This document shows positions 53,150 to 64,000 of a DNA stretch of 64,000 nt, piece after piece; the stretch's first letter is position 1, and every line of letters starts with the position of its first letter. Both the position numbers and the translations under genes were made by a program. The notes below the pieces were generated by a model that made no database searches, was not told the origin of the DNA, and saw only the letters and a list, made by a program, of their open reading frames with translations. This DNA is from Zeus faber (lineage: Eukaryota > Chordata > Actinopteri > Zeiformes > Zeidae). The stretch spans positions 18,208,846-18,272,845 of the forward strand of contig OY482866.1 of the NCBI GenBank assembly GCA_960531495.1, read 5' to 3'.

Positions 53150-54216
53150 AACCGCGTCCGTTCAACAACAACGACGCCGTCCGCTCCGACGTCCCGTGAC
53201 CCGAGGTTGGGCCGCTCGCCGCGCGCGCTCTCTCGCCCGCCGCCTGCGCCAATCGCAGCCCGCGGCGCGGCGGACCGGAAGTGACGCGTGAGGGAGGCGG
53301 GGGGGCTCGTAAAGTCGCCGCGGTGCAGCCGCCGCCGCCGCCTCAGCCTCCGCCGCCGCCGCGTCCCCGTGTCCGTCCCCCCGCTCCGCTCCGCACCGCA
53401 GTCAACCCCAACCGCGGGGACCCGGTCACCCGTTGAACCCACGGGGAAGTCCCGCCTTTTTTTTTTTTTTTTTTTTTGTTGTTAACCCACGGAGGGGTTC
53501 GGCCAACACGCCGGTGCGGACCGGAGACCACCGCGCCCCCCCCCTCCCCCCCACTACTCCAGGACCAGCGCCATGCCGCGGCCGCGGCGGACCCGCTGCA
53601 GCAGCCCGGCTCCGGCCGCACGGGGGGTGGTGTAACACGGGTGGGGGTGGGGGGGTGGGGTGGGGTGGGGAAGATGAAAGTTGGTTCCACGGGGACCTGT
53701 GACACGCGCCGGCCGCCTCCAGTCCGTCCCCGCGTCGGTTCCTCCCCTGTTGCGTCCCTCCTCCGCGGTGCCCGCACGCCGCCCACGCAGGAGGAAGCCC
53801 GGCGGAGCTCCTCGAACCTGTAGCCGAGGAGCTTCCTGAAGGAGACTGGTCCACCCCCACCCACCCACACACCCACCCACCCAACCCACCCCTCCCTCCA
53901 CCCCTCCACCCCTTCCGTCCCCTCCACCTTCATCATCTGGACTCTGGACCTCGCGCGTCATGCGGAGACCCACGAGGAGCGACCCGGCTCCGCGTTGACC
54001 GCGTGCTTTCCCCCCGCGAGTGGACGCTCCTGGTGGAGATGCTCCACATCCACCCGGAATAACACCCCACACCTCAAACTACACCCAAGTCGGGGAACCC
54101 CTCAAACTCTCGTGGGCTACAAAGTAGTGGGGCGGGGGGGAGAGAGACCCAGGACCCCCACCCACTCCACCCCACTCCACTCCACTATCCCTCCACCCGA
54201 GCTCCACAGCTGGTCC
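53150..54216 (+). promoter_or_regulatory. vax2: CpG island: vax2 promoter and 5' UTR
   Basis: After an AT-rich run, GC content and CpG density rise sharply (for example CCGCCGCCGCCGCGTCC at 53.35 kb) and stay high to the vax2 start. There is a (T)20 interruption at 53.46 kb and a CCCACCCACC tract at 53.85-53.93 kb. There is no TATA box. Long open frames on the - strand (53110-54072) follow from GC bias and are not credible genes. Confidence 0.7.
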
Positions 54217-54505
54217 ATGTTCGACCAGGCCACCATGGGCGACGGGCTCTCCCCCGAGGAGAGGAGCCTCCGCTGCGGACCCACGTCGCTGTGCACGGAC
54301 CGAGAGCGGGACCGGGTGGACCCCAAGTGCCGCGCCGACGCCGGCGGCGGGTGCAGGTCCCCGGTGCAGAGCTCCACCGACACGCCGGGCACCTCGTCCT
54401 CCACCCCGACCTCCTCCAGCGAGGACGGCCAGGACAAACTTCTCGGGGGGGACCCGGACTACTGCCGCAGGATCTTAGTGCGGGGTGAGTCCGAGGAAAT
54501 TATGA

Positions 54506-54577
<72 letters not shown>

Positions 54578-56724
54578 TAGGATTATTTAGGATTATTATG
54601 ATTCTAATGAACGATTGCTCGGTTATATTTATTAGTAGTAGTATTGTTAGTATTATTATTGATAGTAGTATTTATTGATTTATTTTTCTTCTTATTCTTC
54701 TTATTTTTTTATTTTACTCTTTATACGCCCTTTATTTCAGCAGGAAAGTCCCAATAAGATCAAGAACTCTTTTTTCGAGTATTATTCGAGATTTATTTGT
54801 ATCGGACATTCCACACCCAAATCTCTTTACATAAGGCAACAAAATACAATATACTAAAGAAAAAAGAGATAAAAGCAGTGAAAAAAGCGGCGGGCCTAAA
54901 CCAAAATAACAAATAAAAAAGGGTGTTTTCGTGGAGGATGCAGCAGACAGTGCCTTCAGTCATTTCGTCCTAGATTTAAGAGCATGTTCACAGCTTCGTT
55001 CCTTGAAACATCTTTTACGAAGGTGGGATCACACCCTCAAAATTTGACCAAAAAAAAAAAAAGTCTCCAAAGTCTCCACAAATTCACCATGGTTCCTGAC
55101 ACCTGCACCGCAGTGGATTTACATATACATCGTTTTATTTATATTATTATGCTTCTCATTTCCGCATAACGTCACATGCATCATGTCATGTGAACAAACC
55201 ATTGACTTCCTGACACTTGTAAAATATTTTTAAATATTTGTTTCTGTAATAATTTGTTACTAATTAACTGTTTTATTTTTTACATCAATTTATAAATACA
55301 TTGTTGAAGGTCATTTAGTTGATAAAATGCAGTATTTCGCAAGACACTAAAATGTGTTTATAGCTGATAATAATTCCCCACATACTGTCGAGGTTATTAC
55401 AGAACAACACATTTCCGCTTTTGGGGAATAAATAATGAATGGAAGCATCAACGGAATTATGTCTATTTTCAGTCCGAATGTCCATTGGAGTTGTTCATTC
55501 CTCCTGTTGTTAATCATCATAATGATCTCTATGCTGTGAGTGTCCACCAATCTCCCTTTAGCTCGGAAAACAAATTATAATTCACAACATTGAGATAGAA
55601 GAATTATAGAACGAGTGTGAATTCAAATCCAAAAATGTAATGAGCCTGATTCATCTCGAGCGATGTGTGACCACTGCTATGATCCTGTCCCTGTCCTTGC
55701 AAATGTAATTGTTATTTGTTAACATGTAATGAACTATGCATATTTTAAAATAACATATATATGTATTTATGTACACTTTTAAATTAGATATACAATTATT
55801 TAAAAATCTCAGGAGTTGTTTATTTTCTTAAAAAAAAAAAATAATAATAATGTATGTATACAGGATGTAAACATGAACGAGCTTTTCGAAGCACCGAACC
55901 TCTAGCTGCAGCATTCTGAGCATCATTTCATGCTGCTGTGTGGGGATGTTTTTACATCACGTGAAAGGGCCATTTTCATTAATATATACATTTATTTACA
56001 TATACCTGAGTGTGACCTAATTACAGGTTCCCTCTAATTCCCAGGTAACAGTTTTACGCATGGCTCCTATGTACAGTAATGTGTAATAATTAGAATTCCA
56101 GTGTAACATGCCAGCTGTGCTGTAACATTGAGCGTATTCAATTATTGATATAGATATTCATCTGTTTTCCAGTGTTTGCAGCCTCCCAGTGAGGACGGTA
56201 AAAGGCCGTAGACGCTGTGGTGCCTCGTTCTCATCGTTCCCTCAGGTTTCCATACATCCAGTATGAAGCTAAACCTCAATTCAATAATTAATGCGTCGTC
56301 CTCGTTGGTAATAACGTCCCTTTTGGAGCCGGAGTCAGAGGTGTGTGTGTGTGTGTGCGTGTGTGTGCGTGTGTGTGTGTGCGTGTGTGTGTGTGTGTGT
56401 GGGGGGGGCAGCCTCTCGGGTCACGGTTTGTTTTTAAATCCGAGTGGGATGCAGGAGGGGGGGGGGGGGGGTGAGGGGGTCACCCAGGGGTCAGGGAGGC
56501 CGCGTGAAGCCGCGTTTCCGTTTCCGCCGTGCCGGTGCGACCCTGTGCGCGCGCGCAGGCGGGCGGCGCCGCGCGGACGCTGATTTTGCGGCGAATAAAA
56601 CGCAGTGTGACGACGCAGAGCCGCACTTCTGCGTCACTACGGCCGTTTTACTGGCGCGCAAATAGTGATGATATCAACTGATGCGGTTATTGGTTTGCTC
56701 AGCCCAGGGTCATGTATTGCAGCC

Positions 56725-56766
<42 letters not shown>

Positions 56767-58484
56767 CCAAGCCCCCAAAAAATCCTGACCGATTCAAATT
56801 ATATAAAAGTTATGTAAGTAGAATAGTAGTTAGAATATAGGTAGAATATAGCTTATATACGTTATAGTGTATATAATAGCTATGTAGGTGGAATATAGTG
56901 TATTAAATTGTTATGTAGGTAGAATATATTGTATATTATACTTATGTAGGAAGAATATAGCGTATTTAATAGTTTTCTCGGAAGAATATAGTAAAAATAA
57001 TAGTTATGTAGGTAGAACACATCGTATGTAATTGTTTTCTAGGTAGAATATAGTGCAGAATAGTTAGAAAGGCTCACATTTGGAAGCCCGCCGGAGCACG
57101 GTGCCAACAGCGCCCAGGCGGGAATCGAACCCAAGACCTTCTTACTGTGAGGCAGCAGTGCAATGCACTGCACGGTATATAATAGTTATGTAGGTAGAAT
57201 ATATAGTATATAATAGTTATGTAGGTAGAATATATAGTATGTAATTGTTATGTAGGTAGAATATATAGTATATAATAGTTATGTAGGTAGAATATAGTAT
57301 ATATATAATAGTTATGTAGTTAGAATATAGTATATATATAATAGTTATGTAGTTAGAATATGTAGTATATAATAGTTTTGTAGGTAGAATATAATGCAGA
57401 ATAGTAGTTATGTAGGTATAATATAATAGTTACGTAGGTATAATATATAACAGTTTTGTAGGTAGAATATATAGTATATAATAGTTAGGTTGGTAGAATA
57501 TATTGTATATAATAGTTATGTAGGTGGAATATAGCTTATAAAATAGTTATGTAGGTGGAGTATAGCTTATAAAATAGTTATGTAGGTGGAATATAGTGTA
57601 TATAATAGTTATGTAGGTGGAATATAGTGTATATAATAGTTATGTAGGTGGAATATAGCTCATATAATATTTATGTAGGTGGAATATAGTGTATATAATA
57701 GTTATGTAGGTAGAATATAGTGTACAATATAGTGTACATCATAGTTTTCTAGGTAGAATATAGTGCAGAATAGTAGTTATGTAGGTATAATATAATCGTT
57801 TTGTAGGTAAATATAAAATAGTTATGTAGGTAGAATATATCGTAAATAATAGTTATATAGGTAGAATGTAGTGCAGAATTGTAGTTACGTAGGTATAATA
57901 TATAATAGTTATGTAGGTAGAATATAGCTTATATAATAGTTATGTAGTGAGAATATAGCATATATAATAGTTATGTAGGTTATATATAGCTTATATAATA
58001 GTTATGGAGGTTGAATATATCATGTAGAATTTAGCATATATAAAATATATAACTCTGCACTTATAATTCTCATGAAATTGGAATTACATATTTTATGGTT
58101 ATGTTGTTTGAACGTTGCATATATGATTGCTATGTAACTGCATATATAATGATTAATAATGATAAATAAAAATGATTATGCTATTTTTTTCAGTTAAAAT
58201 ATATATGAATACATTTAAAATTACATGTAATTATAAAACATCTGAAAATATTCTATCTTCTATACCTATATGTTGCATTAACTGTATCACTTCATTAAAA
58301 GTGCTAGAGAGCTAACATTACAGAAAGAATTCCGGATCGTCTTTAACAAAATGAAAATAGAAACACAGCCATTCCACGACACGAGATGAAATGAGGACAG
58401 AAAAAAAACCCAAAGAGGAAAGTGAGACCTCCACACTTTCATAAATCAAGTTCAATATAAAACCGTGTGTCCTTTACCCAGTCC

Positions 58485-58537
<53 letters not shown>

Positions 58538-58790
58538 TAATATTAATAAAAATAATAATTACTACAACAACAAAAACAACAATATATTATTTTCCTACGT
58601 AGACGCCAAGGGCACCATCCGCGAGATCGTCCTCCCGAAGGGCCTCGACCTGGACCGGCCCAAGCGGACGCGCACCTCCTTCACGGCGGAGCAGCTGTAC
58701 CGCCTGGAGCTGGAGTTCCAGCGCTGCCAGTACGTGGTGGGGCGGGAGCGCACCGAGCTGGCGCGCCAACTCAACCTGTCCGAGACCCAG
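54217..58790 (+). CDS. vax2: Ventral anterior homeobox 2, partial (exons 1-2)
   Basis: Exon 1 54217-54484 and exon 2 58603-58790 join in frame (456 nt, 152 aa) and end in a GT donor. Vax2 is a nuclear homeodomain factor that sets ventral retina identity. Exon 1 ends with [11 protein letters not shown]. Exon 2 starts [14 protein letters not shown], where VAX1 has SIREII, so vax2 is preferred. The homeodomain begins about residue 108 ([20 protein letters not shown]) and runs to LNLSETQ (148-152), about residue 45 of 60. The recognition-helix exon (VKVWFQNRR) was not found up to 64 kb, so intron 2 exceeds 5.2 kb. Met7 (GCCACCATGG, 54235) has the better start context and aligns with the mammalian MGDG start; both are in frame. 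Confidence 0.9.
54508..54576. repeat. (ATT)n in vax2 intron 1
   Basis: About 23 ATT units just after the exon 1 donor. Confidence 0.97.
54577..55880. other. vax2: vax2 intron 1, first part
   Basis: AT-rich, apparently single-copy in this window. No gene or known repeat recognised. Confidence 0.5.
55881..56260. promoter_or_regulatory. vax2: Candidate conserved noncoding element, vax2 intron 1
   Basis: Non-repetitive, evenly composed sequence with clustered homeodomain-type cores: GACCTAATTACAGG, CTCTAATTCC and GTAATAATTAGAATTCC. It also has TCACGTGA (about 55.96 kb). It stands out against repeat-filled flanks. Enhancer function is inference only. Confidence 0.35.
56338..56402. repeat. (GT)n in vax2 intron 1
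   Basis: GT/GCGT run. Confidence 0.95.
56440..56670. other. vax2: CpG-rich patch in vax2 intron 1
   Basis: Locally high CpG (CGTGAAGCCGCG, GCGCGCGCAGGCGGGCGGCG). It could be an alternative promoter or a conserved CpG islet; no exon is evident. Confidence 0.35.
56726..56764. repeat. (GT)n microsatellite
   Basis: GT run. Confidence 0.95.
56800..58045. repeat. 1.2 kb TAGTTATGTAGGTAGAATATA minisatellite
   Basis: About 37 units of roughly 26-36 bp (ATAATAGTTATGTAGGTAGA then ATATAGTGTAT). Interrupted once by a SINE-like piece. It fills much of vax2 intron 1 before exon 2. Confidence 0.92.
57065..57172 (-). mobile_element. tRNA-like SINE fragment within the minisatellite
   Basis: GGCGGGAATCGAACCCAAGA is the reverse complement of a tRNA-type B box (GGTTCGATTCC). 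It is followed by TTACTGTGAGGCAGCAGTG. About 108 bp with no visible duplicates elsewhere in the window. Confidence 0.5.
58485..58540. repeat. (AAT)n upstream of vax2 exon 2
   Basis: About 17 AAT units, then AACAACAA, close to the exon 2 acceptor. Confidence 0.95.
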
Positions 58791-58960
58791 GTGAGATGGG
58801 ATTTCAGGCAAGGAAAGAGGAGATAAAATGAAAATCACATTAAAAAGAAAAAAAAAAAATATATATATAGGATAACATAAGATAAAAAAAAAGAGAAGAA
58901 AAAGGCAAAAAAGGTGTATAATAGATCTTACTGTTTAGAAAGGCCCCCATTGAGGCACTA

Positions 58961-59350
58961 TAGTAGAAATACTATTATTAATATGGATTTGTTGTATTTT
59001 TTATTTTTATTTCTCTCGACATGGCGACGCTATTCATATTTCAGATCAACATGAGTTATTGATAAAACAACAACAGGTTGGTCTGCATTTGGCTTAACAG
59101 TATAAACAATATTATTCATATGTTATTTTCGAATTTTTTGTATTTTTATTTCTCTCGACATGGTGACGCTATTCATATTTCAGAACAACATGAGTTATTG
59201 ATAAACGACAGGTTGGTCTGTATGTGGCATTACAGTAGAAATATTACTATTAATATGTTATTTTTGTATTTTTTTTATTTTATTTCTGTCGACATGGTGA
59301 CGCTATTCATATTTCAGGTCAACATGAGTTATTGATAAGCGACAGGTTGG
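58961..59350. repeat. Three tandem ~130 bp units
   Basis: Units start near 58961, 59098 and 59233. Each contains TTTCTCTCGACATGG or TTTCTGTCGACATGG, GACGCTATTCATATTTCAG, CAACATGAGTTATTGATAA and GACAGGTTGG or a variant. Confidence 0.9.
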
Positions 59351-59721
59351 CCCTCGTCTGTGTTCCCGTTTGCTTGTCTTGCAGCTCTCTAGAATGCATG
59401 AATATTGGAGGGACGCGTGGATGGTTTGTTTTAAATCCACTGTCTGGCCCCCGTTTGTTTTGTTTTTTTTCTGATATCGAGCTTGGAAACGGACTGTTAG
59501 ACCTTTCGGGCGAGTGATCCAATTTAGCCGCACAAAGAGCTGATGTAAGATCCAGTGATCTTACACTGGAAAAAAAAATACTTTGATTATTTATCAGACC
59601 ATATAAATGCATTTTATTGAAGTATTTATGCGGGCGTTGGGCGGTTGAAAACCACGTGGGCATTGGCTTTTTTTTTTATGGGCGCAGCAAAAAAAATCAT
59701 TGTCTCGCGACCTCGGTGGAA

Positions 59722-59850
59722 GTTTAGATTCGTTTTTGAGATCCGGTTCTTGCCGAGTCGCTCCGTAAAACGAGTCGTTCGATTTTCGGACTCTTCTTCC
59801 GTTCGATTCGGTCGGTGCAATGGGCGGATCGGGCAGAGTTGGTTCCGCCC
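59722..59850. repeat. Dispersed GAGTCG-type repeat
   Basis: TTTTTGAGATCCGGTTCTTG, CGAGTCGCTCCGTAAAACGA and TTCGGTCGGTGCAATG match the 28.08 kb copy and, reversed, the 20.68 kb copy. A weaker match follows at 60.23-60.34 kb. Confidence 0.6.
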
Positions 59851-60429
59851 TGTCGGACGTGGGATTCTTAAGAAAAAAAACAACGACAAAAAAAAAACCG
59901 AACAAACGAAAAAAAACAAAAACCCGGTGAATTATTTATCCACGGGGCAGGATGCAAAGTGCGGTGGATCCCAAACATCTATTCGCCTCGTTCCTTTAAA
60001 AGCAGTTGTGTGTGAATCACAAAAGTAATTTACTTCCGTCAAGAGTATTTATTTTGGTGGAACTCAAAGGGTAAATCTGTCACCTTCAACACAAATTATT
60101 CCACACGCCTTTGTTTTACCACATTTATTTAGTTTAATAATTATTTCAAGTTTACACGTTGAATATTCTTGAGCACGCCCAAGGACAAGGAACTCGTGTG
60201 GGTGTGTTGCTCTTTTTCGCTTTTCAAATCGAGATTCCCGACCGAACGAATGTCCCCCTGGCTGCCAATGAAACCGGCGAACGACTCTTTTGCCGGGGTG
60301 AGTCCCTCGCCCCGAGTCGTTTGAAACTAATCGTTTGCGAGTCTTGCATCTCTGCCTCCACCTCTAGAATAAACCTGAGGGATTCCCTGCTGCTGGGAGG
60401 CTCTGCATCCACAAATCCACCTGATCACT

Positions 60430-60560
60430 GTTGACATGTGGGCCTTCCTGGAAAACAACCAATCAGCTCCGCGGCGCTGCATTCAAATGATCTCAGCAGC
60501 GTGACCTCTGACCTCTGACCTAATGTACACAGTGACATAGAGGGATCCCTCCTCGTTTAT
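60430..60560. promoter_or_regulatory. vax2: Candidate regulatory element with three DR1 half-sites
   Basis: Non-repetitive sequence. It contains TGACCTCTGACCTCTGACCT (60502-60521): three perfect nuclear-receptor half-sites spaced by one base (AGGTCA on the - strand). A CCAAT box (AACCAATCAG) is at about 60.46 kb. The likely regulatory target is vax2, whose intron 2 this probably is. Confidence 0.45.
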
Positions 60561-60568
60561 TATGGACT

Positions 60569-60639
60569 GTTCAATGGAACTAATTAAACACCTGACTCAG
60601 GCCTCTATATGTTTTTATTATTATTATTACTATTATTAC

Positions 60640-60678
<39 letters not shown>

Positions 60679-60808
60679 AATATTAATTATTATTATATTC
60701 CATGGAACCATGACAATAGAATAATAATAACAACAATAATATTAATAATATTAATAAATAAACATATACCGGCCGAAGTCAGGTGTTGAATTAAGTTCCA
60801 TAAACAAC
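60569..60808. repeat. Inverted repeat with (ATT)n loop
   Basis: The left arm (60569-60619: ATGGAACTAATTAAACACCT, CTATATGTTTTTATTATT) and right arm (60756-60808, inverted: AGGTGTTGAATTAAGTTCCA) are imperfect inverted copies of about 50 bp. They flank (ATT)n and related AT sequence. Confidence 0.8.
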
Positions 60809-61344
60809 ACTCAATAATAATAATTATAATAAAAATAATAATTACAATACATTTTGAGTTTAATCTTTCCAGCGCTCGTAATTTATAGGCGCAGCCTGAG
60901 ATGTTGTTGTTTATGTTGTATAACGACGTTATACTACACCACAGTGCATGTGTGTTGCAGGCAACTATACCATGGCTTTTAGTCGGGGAAGCTAGATTTT
61001 TTTTGTCAACTCGGGGGTTAGGCGCTTGCTTCAAAAAAAGAGGATTTTACTGTGACTGCTGTTGCAAACAAACATTCGTGGCTGCGAGCGTGCAGACCCG
61101 CCGGCTTTACGTCAGCAGTCAGCACATCTGACGTATAATAACCAGTTAATGAGCGCGTCGAACCTCCACACGGGCGTCGTGGTGCGACACAACTGCCATG
61201 CAGAGTGGTGCACTATACACCCCATAATTTATCAGCACAAAAACGAGGGAGGCGTTAAATCCGAACGGGACGCACCGCCAGGCTGCGGGCAAGGGGTCGA
61301 GTCCCCGTCAACAGAGGTGCGAGTTGTTCGTCAACACGTGCGCG

Positions 61345-61349
61345 CGCGC

Positions 61350-61421
<72 letters not shown>

Positions 61422-61452
61422 ACGCACACGCACACGCACACACACACACAAA
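61345..61452. repeat. (CA)n/(CACG)n microsatellite
   Basis: CA run with CGCACA interruptions. Confidence 0.97.
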
Positions 61453-63510
61453 CGGTGCAGACTGAGTGGGACAAAGTTTTTTTTTTGTTTTTGTTTTTTC
61501 TCTGGTCTTTGAGTTTATGAGATTGCGCCACCGCGCCTCGACGGCGGTGGCAAGAACAGCACGCACGTGGGTGTCTTTGTTGACCAATCACCGCCGCGCA
61601 TCAACGACACCCCTCGTTCTACGCACACCCGTGACCGTGAAGACGGGGAAGAGTGGAAACCCGGCGCAAAAAGGGCGACGTCGACGCGTGTCGACATTTC
61701 AGAGACCCCGAATTTTCACCGATCGCATTTTCAGGGGGAGCACCCCCCCCCCCCCCCGGCCGCAGGCCTGTGAAATGCTGATTACTATTATTTTGGAAAC
61801 TTTAAAGTCCCCGACCCACGCTCTGCGTATGAGTGCAAATCGAACACGAAAGAAAAAGACGACAACAGCAAACCCACGATCCTTTCAAAAGATGCAAAAC
61901 GTTGCTGTTTTTTCATTGCATCTCGCGCGTTTATTGCACATGAATACACCGTTTATCGGCGCATTGAGGAAGAGTTCGCTCAGAACGCGCAATCACCGTG
62001 TCCCTGTCACAAAAATAAACACAGTGGATGACAATAGATTATTTATTGCTTATTAGATGATTAGGTAATATTTGTTGATATGAAATTATATTTATTTCGT
62101 ATTATTTTATATAGATATGTTATATTTGATATTAATCAATATTTACCTACTATCACGCCCGCCTCTCTATTATGGATATTGTGCGCATTTATATTTATAT
62201 ATATTATAATGTTCTTTCTTTTATTTATTTTTACCTTTGTATGGTTTGTCATTGACATTCAGATCTCCAGTCATTGTATTTAAATTTCCTATACTCTGCT
62301 ATTAAAGCCCGATTTTAGTCGGATTCTGAAGATACAAAGCCCACCCAAACGAATAAAAATAAACGATTAAAAAAAAAAAAGAGTATTTTTTTTTAATTTA
62401 AATGTTCTTAACACCATGCAGAGCATCTACCGGTGGCGGTATAATTGTCAGCACCATTATGCTGCACATTCAGCCCTGAACTCCACGGTTCGGGACCGAA
62501 TTCATGTGTAAAACGGAGAATAAAGCAGAGTGTCCGGGAACACAGAGCCATTGTGTTGACACTGCGGGTGTTAATGGGACCTGAGGATGAGGAGGATGAG
62601 GAAGAAGAGGATGATGAGGGTGAGGGTGATGAGGGTGAGGCCATCTGATCGTGACGGTTCACACTGCGGCGTTTTACCCATTTTATTCCACAATTAGATT
62701 CATTTGGGGAAGTCATCCCCGCACGTTTGGCCACTTTAACCTCGTTCCCAATGCTTTCAAGGTGGATTAGAGGAATGGTTTATTTTTATTTTTTTACCTT
62801 GAGGTTTTTTTTTTTCTGATTGCAGAAATAAATTGGTTTAAAGGGCAATTTTTTTGTTGCAGCCTCACGTTTCAAAAAAACTGCATTTATGCTTCTTGGA
62901 CAAACTGACGGATTTATTATGGATGTACGCAAAGTGCGCCGGGCCTTCTGATTGGCCGCCCGTGTCTGTCACGTGACGCGCACTGTCGCTATTTCGATTT
63001 TCGTCTCCAATTTGGCGTGGAAGCGCAGGGAAATCAATGGCTTTATTATTTGTTTGGCCTTTTCAGAGCGATGCACGTCCGTTGTCGATTCGCACCCAGT
63101 GTTTCGAGTTGCGCACAAAGTTTTCAACGAAACGAACTTCATTAAAATCACCACAGAACCTAAAAAACCACATTGGCAATGACATTTTATTTAATGATAT
63201 TCTACTGTGGAACTACCCGACACCAATATGTCTCATGGTTTAATACTTTAGTAGTTTAAAACCACTAGGAATGGAAAAAAAAACAATAAAAAACAACAAC
63301 ACAACAACAATAAGAAGAATAAGAATTATTAGAAGAATATTTTAGTTATTTTTCTAAAAAAAAACACATTTTGTTGATTCTCCACAATAGAAGCTCCGTG
63401 TTTTGATATTATATTGTTTATATTATGTTTATATTTATATTTAACAGGAAATTCGTATTTGGATCTTATTTTCTTAGTCCAGCCCACTGTAATGTGCAAT
63501 GTATATTATA
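61453..63510. other. vax2 intron 2 or downstream spacer
   Basis: No exon with homeodomain helix 3 was found. 62.41-62.76 kb and 62.9-63.18 kb are non-repetitive, moderately GC-rich and might be conserved noncoding sequence. A run of 16 C lies at 61.74 kb and (GATGAG)n purine sequence at 62.58-62.64 kb. Confidence 0.4.
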
Positions 63511-63529
63511 AAACACACGCACGCACGCA

Positions 63530-63620
<91 letters not shown>
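63530..63620. repeat. (CA)n microsatellite
   Basis: About 45 CA units. Confidence 0.97.
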
Positions 63621-63621
<1 letters not shown>

Positions 63622-63709
63622 GTGGCACAACTAGCAAAACGGGGGGTTAATGTGATTCATTTTCTGGGAGTTAAATTGATTTAAAATTCCGTGTCTTTGT
63701 CATGGTGAA

Positions 63710-64000
63710 CAGGAAAGAACAACATTAGAAGTAGGAAGGGAAAAAGAGGAAGGAAGGAACTGACTGAAGTGAGAGAGAACGGGGACAGAAGGAAGGAAGC
63801 ACATACGAGAAAAGAAGTCGGGAAGGGCAGAAGGAAGAAAGGAAAGACGAAAGGAAGGAAGGAACGAAGGAATGATGGAAGGAACGAAGGAAAGACGGAA
63901 GGAAGGAGCGAAGGAAGGAAGGGAGGAACGAAAGAAATAGAGAAAGAAAGAAAGCAAGCTGGACCCAAGGCAGGAAGGAACGAAAGAAGGAAGGAGTGAA
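63710..64000. repeat. (GGAA)n/(AAGG)n polypurine tract, runs off the window
   Basis: Nearly pure purine strand of GGAAGGAAC and GAAAGAAG units. Open frames on both strands are artefacts. Confidence 0.93.

Noticed and set aside
53110-54072. Long - strand frames in the CpG island
   Set aside because: GC-rich DNA lacks stop codons; composition is Gly/Arg/Pro-biased and there is no homology.
57065-57172. tRNA gene on the - strand
   Set aside because: Only a B-box-like part is visible, with no cloverleaf or terminator; a SINE fragment fits better.
58791-64000. vax2 exon 3 (rest of the homeodomain)
   Set aside because: Looked for a reading frame with VKVWFQNRR on the + strand and found none, so the exon is taken to lie beyond the window.

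Overview
The window looks like nuclear DNA from a teleost fish. It holds interrupted vertebrate genes with GT-AG introns. Around them lie fish-type L2/Rex-like LINE fragments, a Tc1/mariner copy, MITE-like elements and very many long CA, GATA/GACA and trinucleotide microsatellites. I cannot name the species. There is no prokaryotic operon, CRISPR array or phage.

Layout. 1-9.25 kb is a gene-free cluster of locally duplicated sequence, with ten copies of one ~95 bp core and several LINE and SINE scraps. 10.0-13.7 kb is a CpG-rich promoter and a complete seven-exon eIF4E2 (4EHP) gene on the + strand. 13.7-17.6 kb is repeat-rich spacer. 17.9-34.5 kb is a complete 23-coding-exon membrane guanylate cyclase of the photoreceptor type (gucy2d-like, predicted 1055 aa, + strand), with introns full of repeats. 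34.75-36.2 kb is a decayed Tc1 transposon. 37.0-39.7 kb is a three-exon secreted C1q-domain gene on the - strand, predicted 208 aa. 40-53 kb is a repeat field: a foldback element, ~1 kb of GATA/GACA repeat, a 2 kb LINE inserted in another repeat, 2.8 kb of CAG/CAA-type trinucleotide repeat, a 183 bp-armed palindrome and a minisatellite. 53.15-58.8 kb is a CpG island and the first two coding exons of the homeobox gene vax2 (+ strand). The exon with the rest of the homeodomain was not found before the window ends. 59-64 kb is vax2 intron 2, or downstream DNA, with candidate regulatory sequence and repeats.

Roles. The genes are not a cooperating operon. 4EHP represses translation by competing for the mRNA cap. 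The cyclase makes cGMP in photoreceptors. Vax2 patterns the ventral retina. The C1q protein is a secreted trimer-forming ligand type. Two genes with eye roles thus lie within about 20 kb of each other.

Most interesting points. (1) In the cyclase catalytic domain the conserved Asn and Arg of the NTASR motif read Thr and His. (2) The exon carrying them has a near-identical inverted copy in an upstream intron, 7.5 kb away. (3) The acceptor of eif4e2 exon 6 is preceded by three decoy copies in a 53 bp tandem repeat. (4) The C1q gene appears to use a GC-AG intron. (5) Three nuclear-receptor half-sites lie in perfect DR1 spacing within the vax2 region. (6) Three palindromes have simple repeats in the loop. 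All gene models are hand-spliced from frame continuity and splice sites, without transcript evidence.
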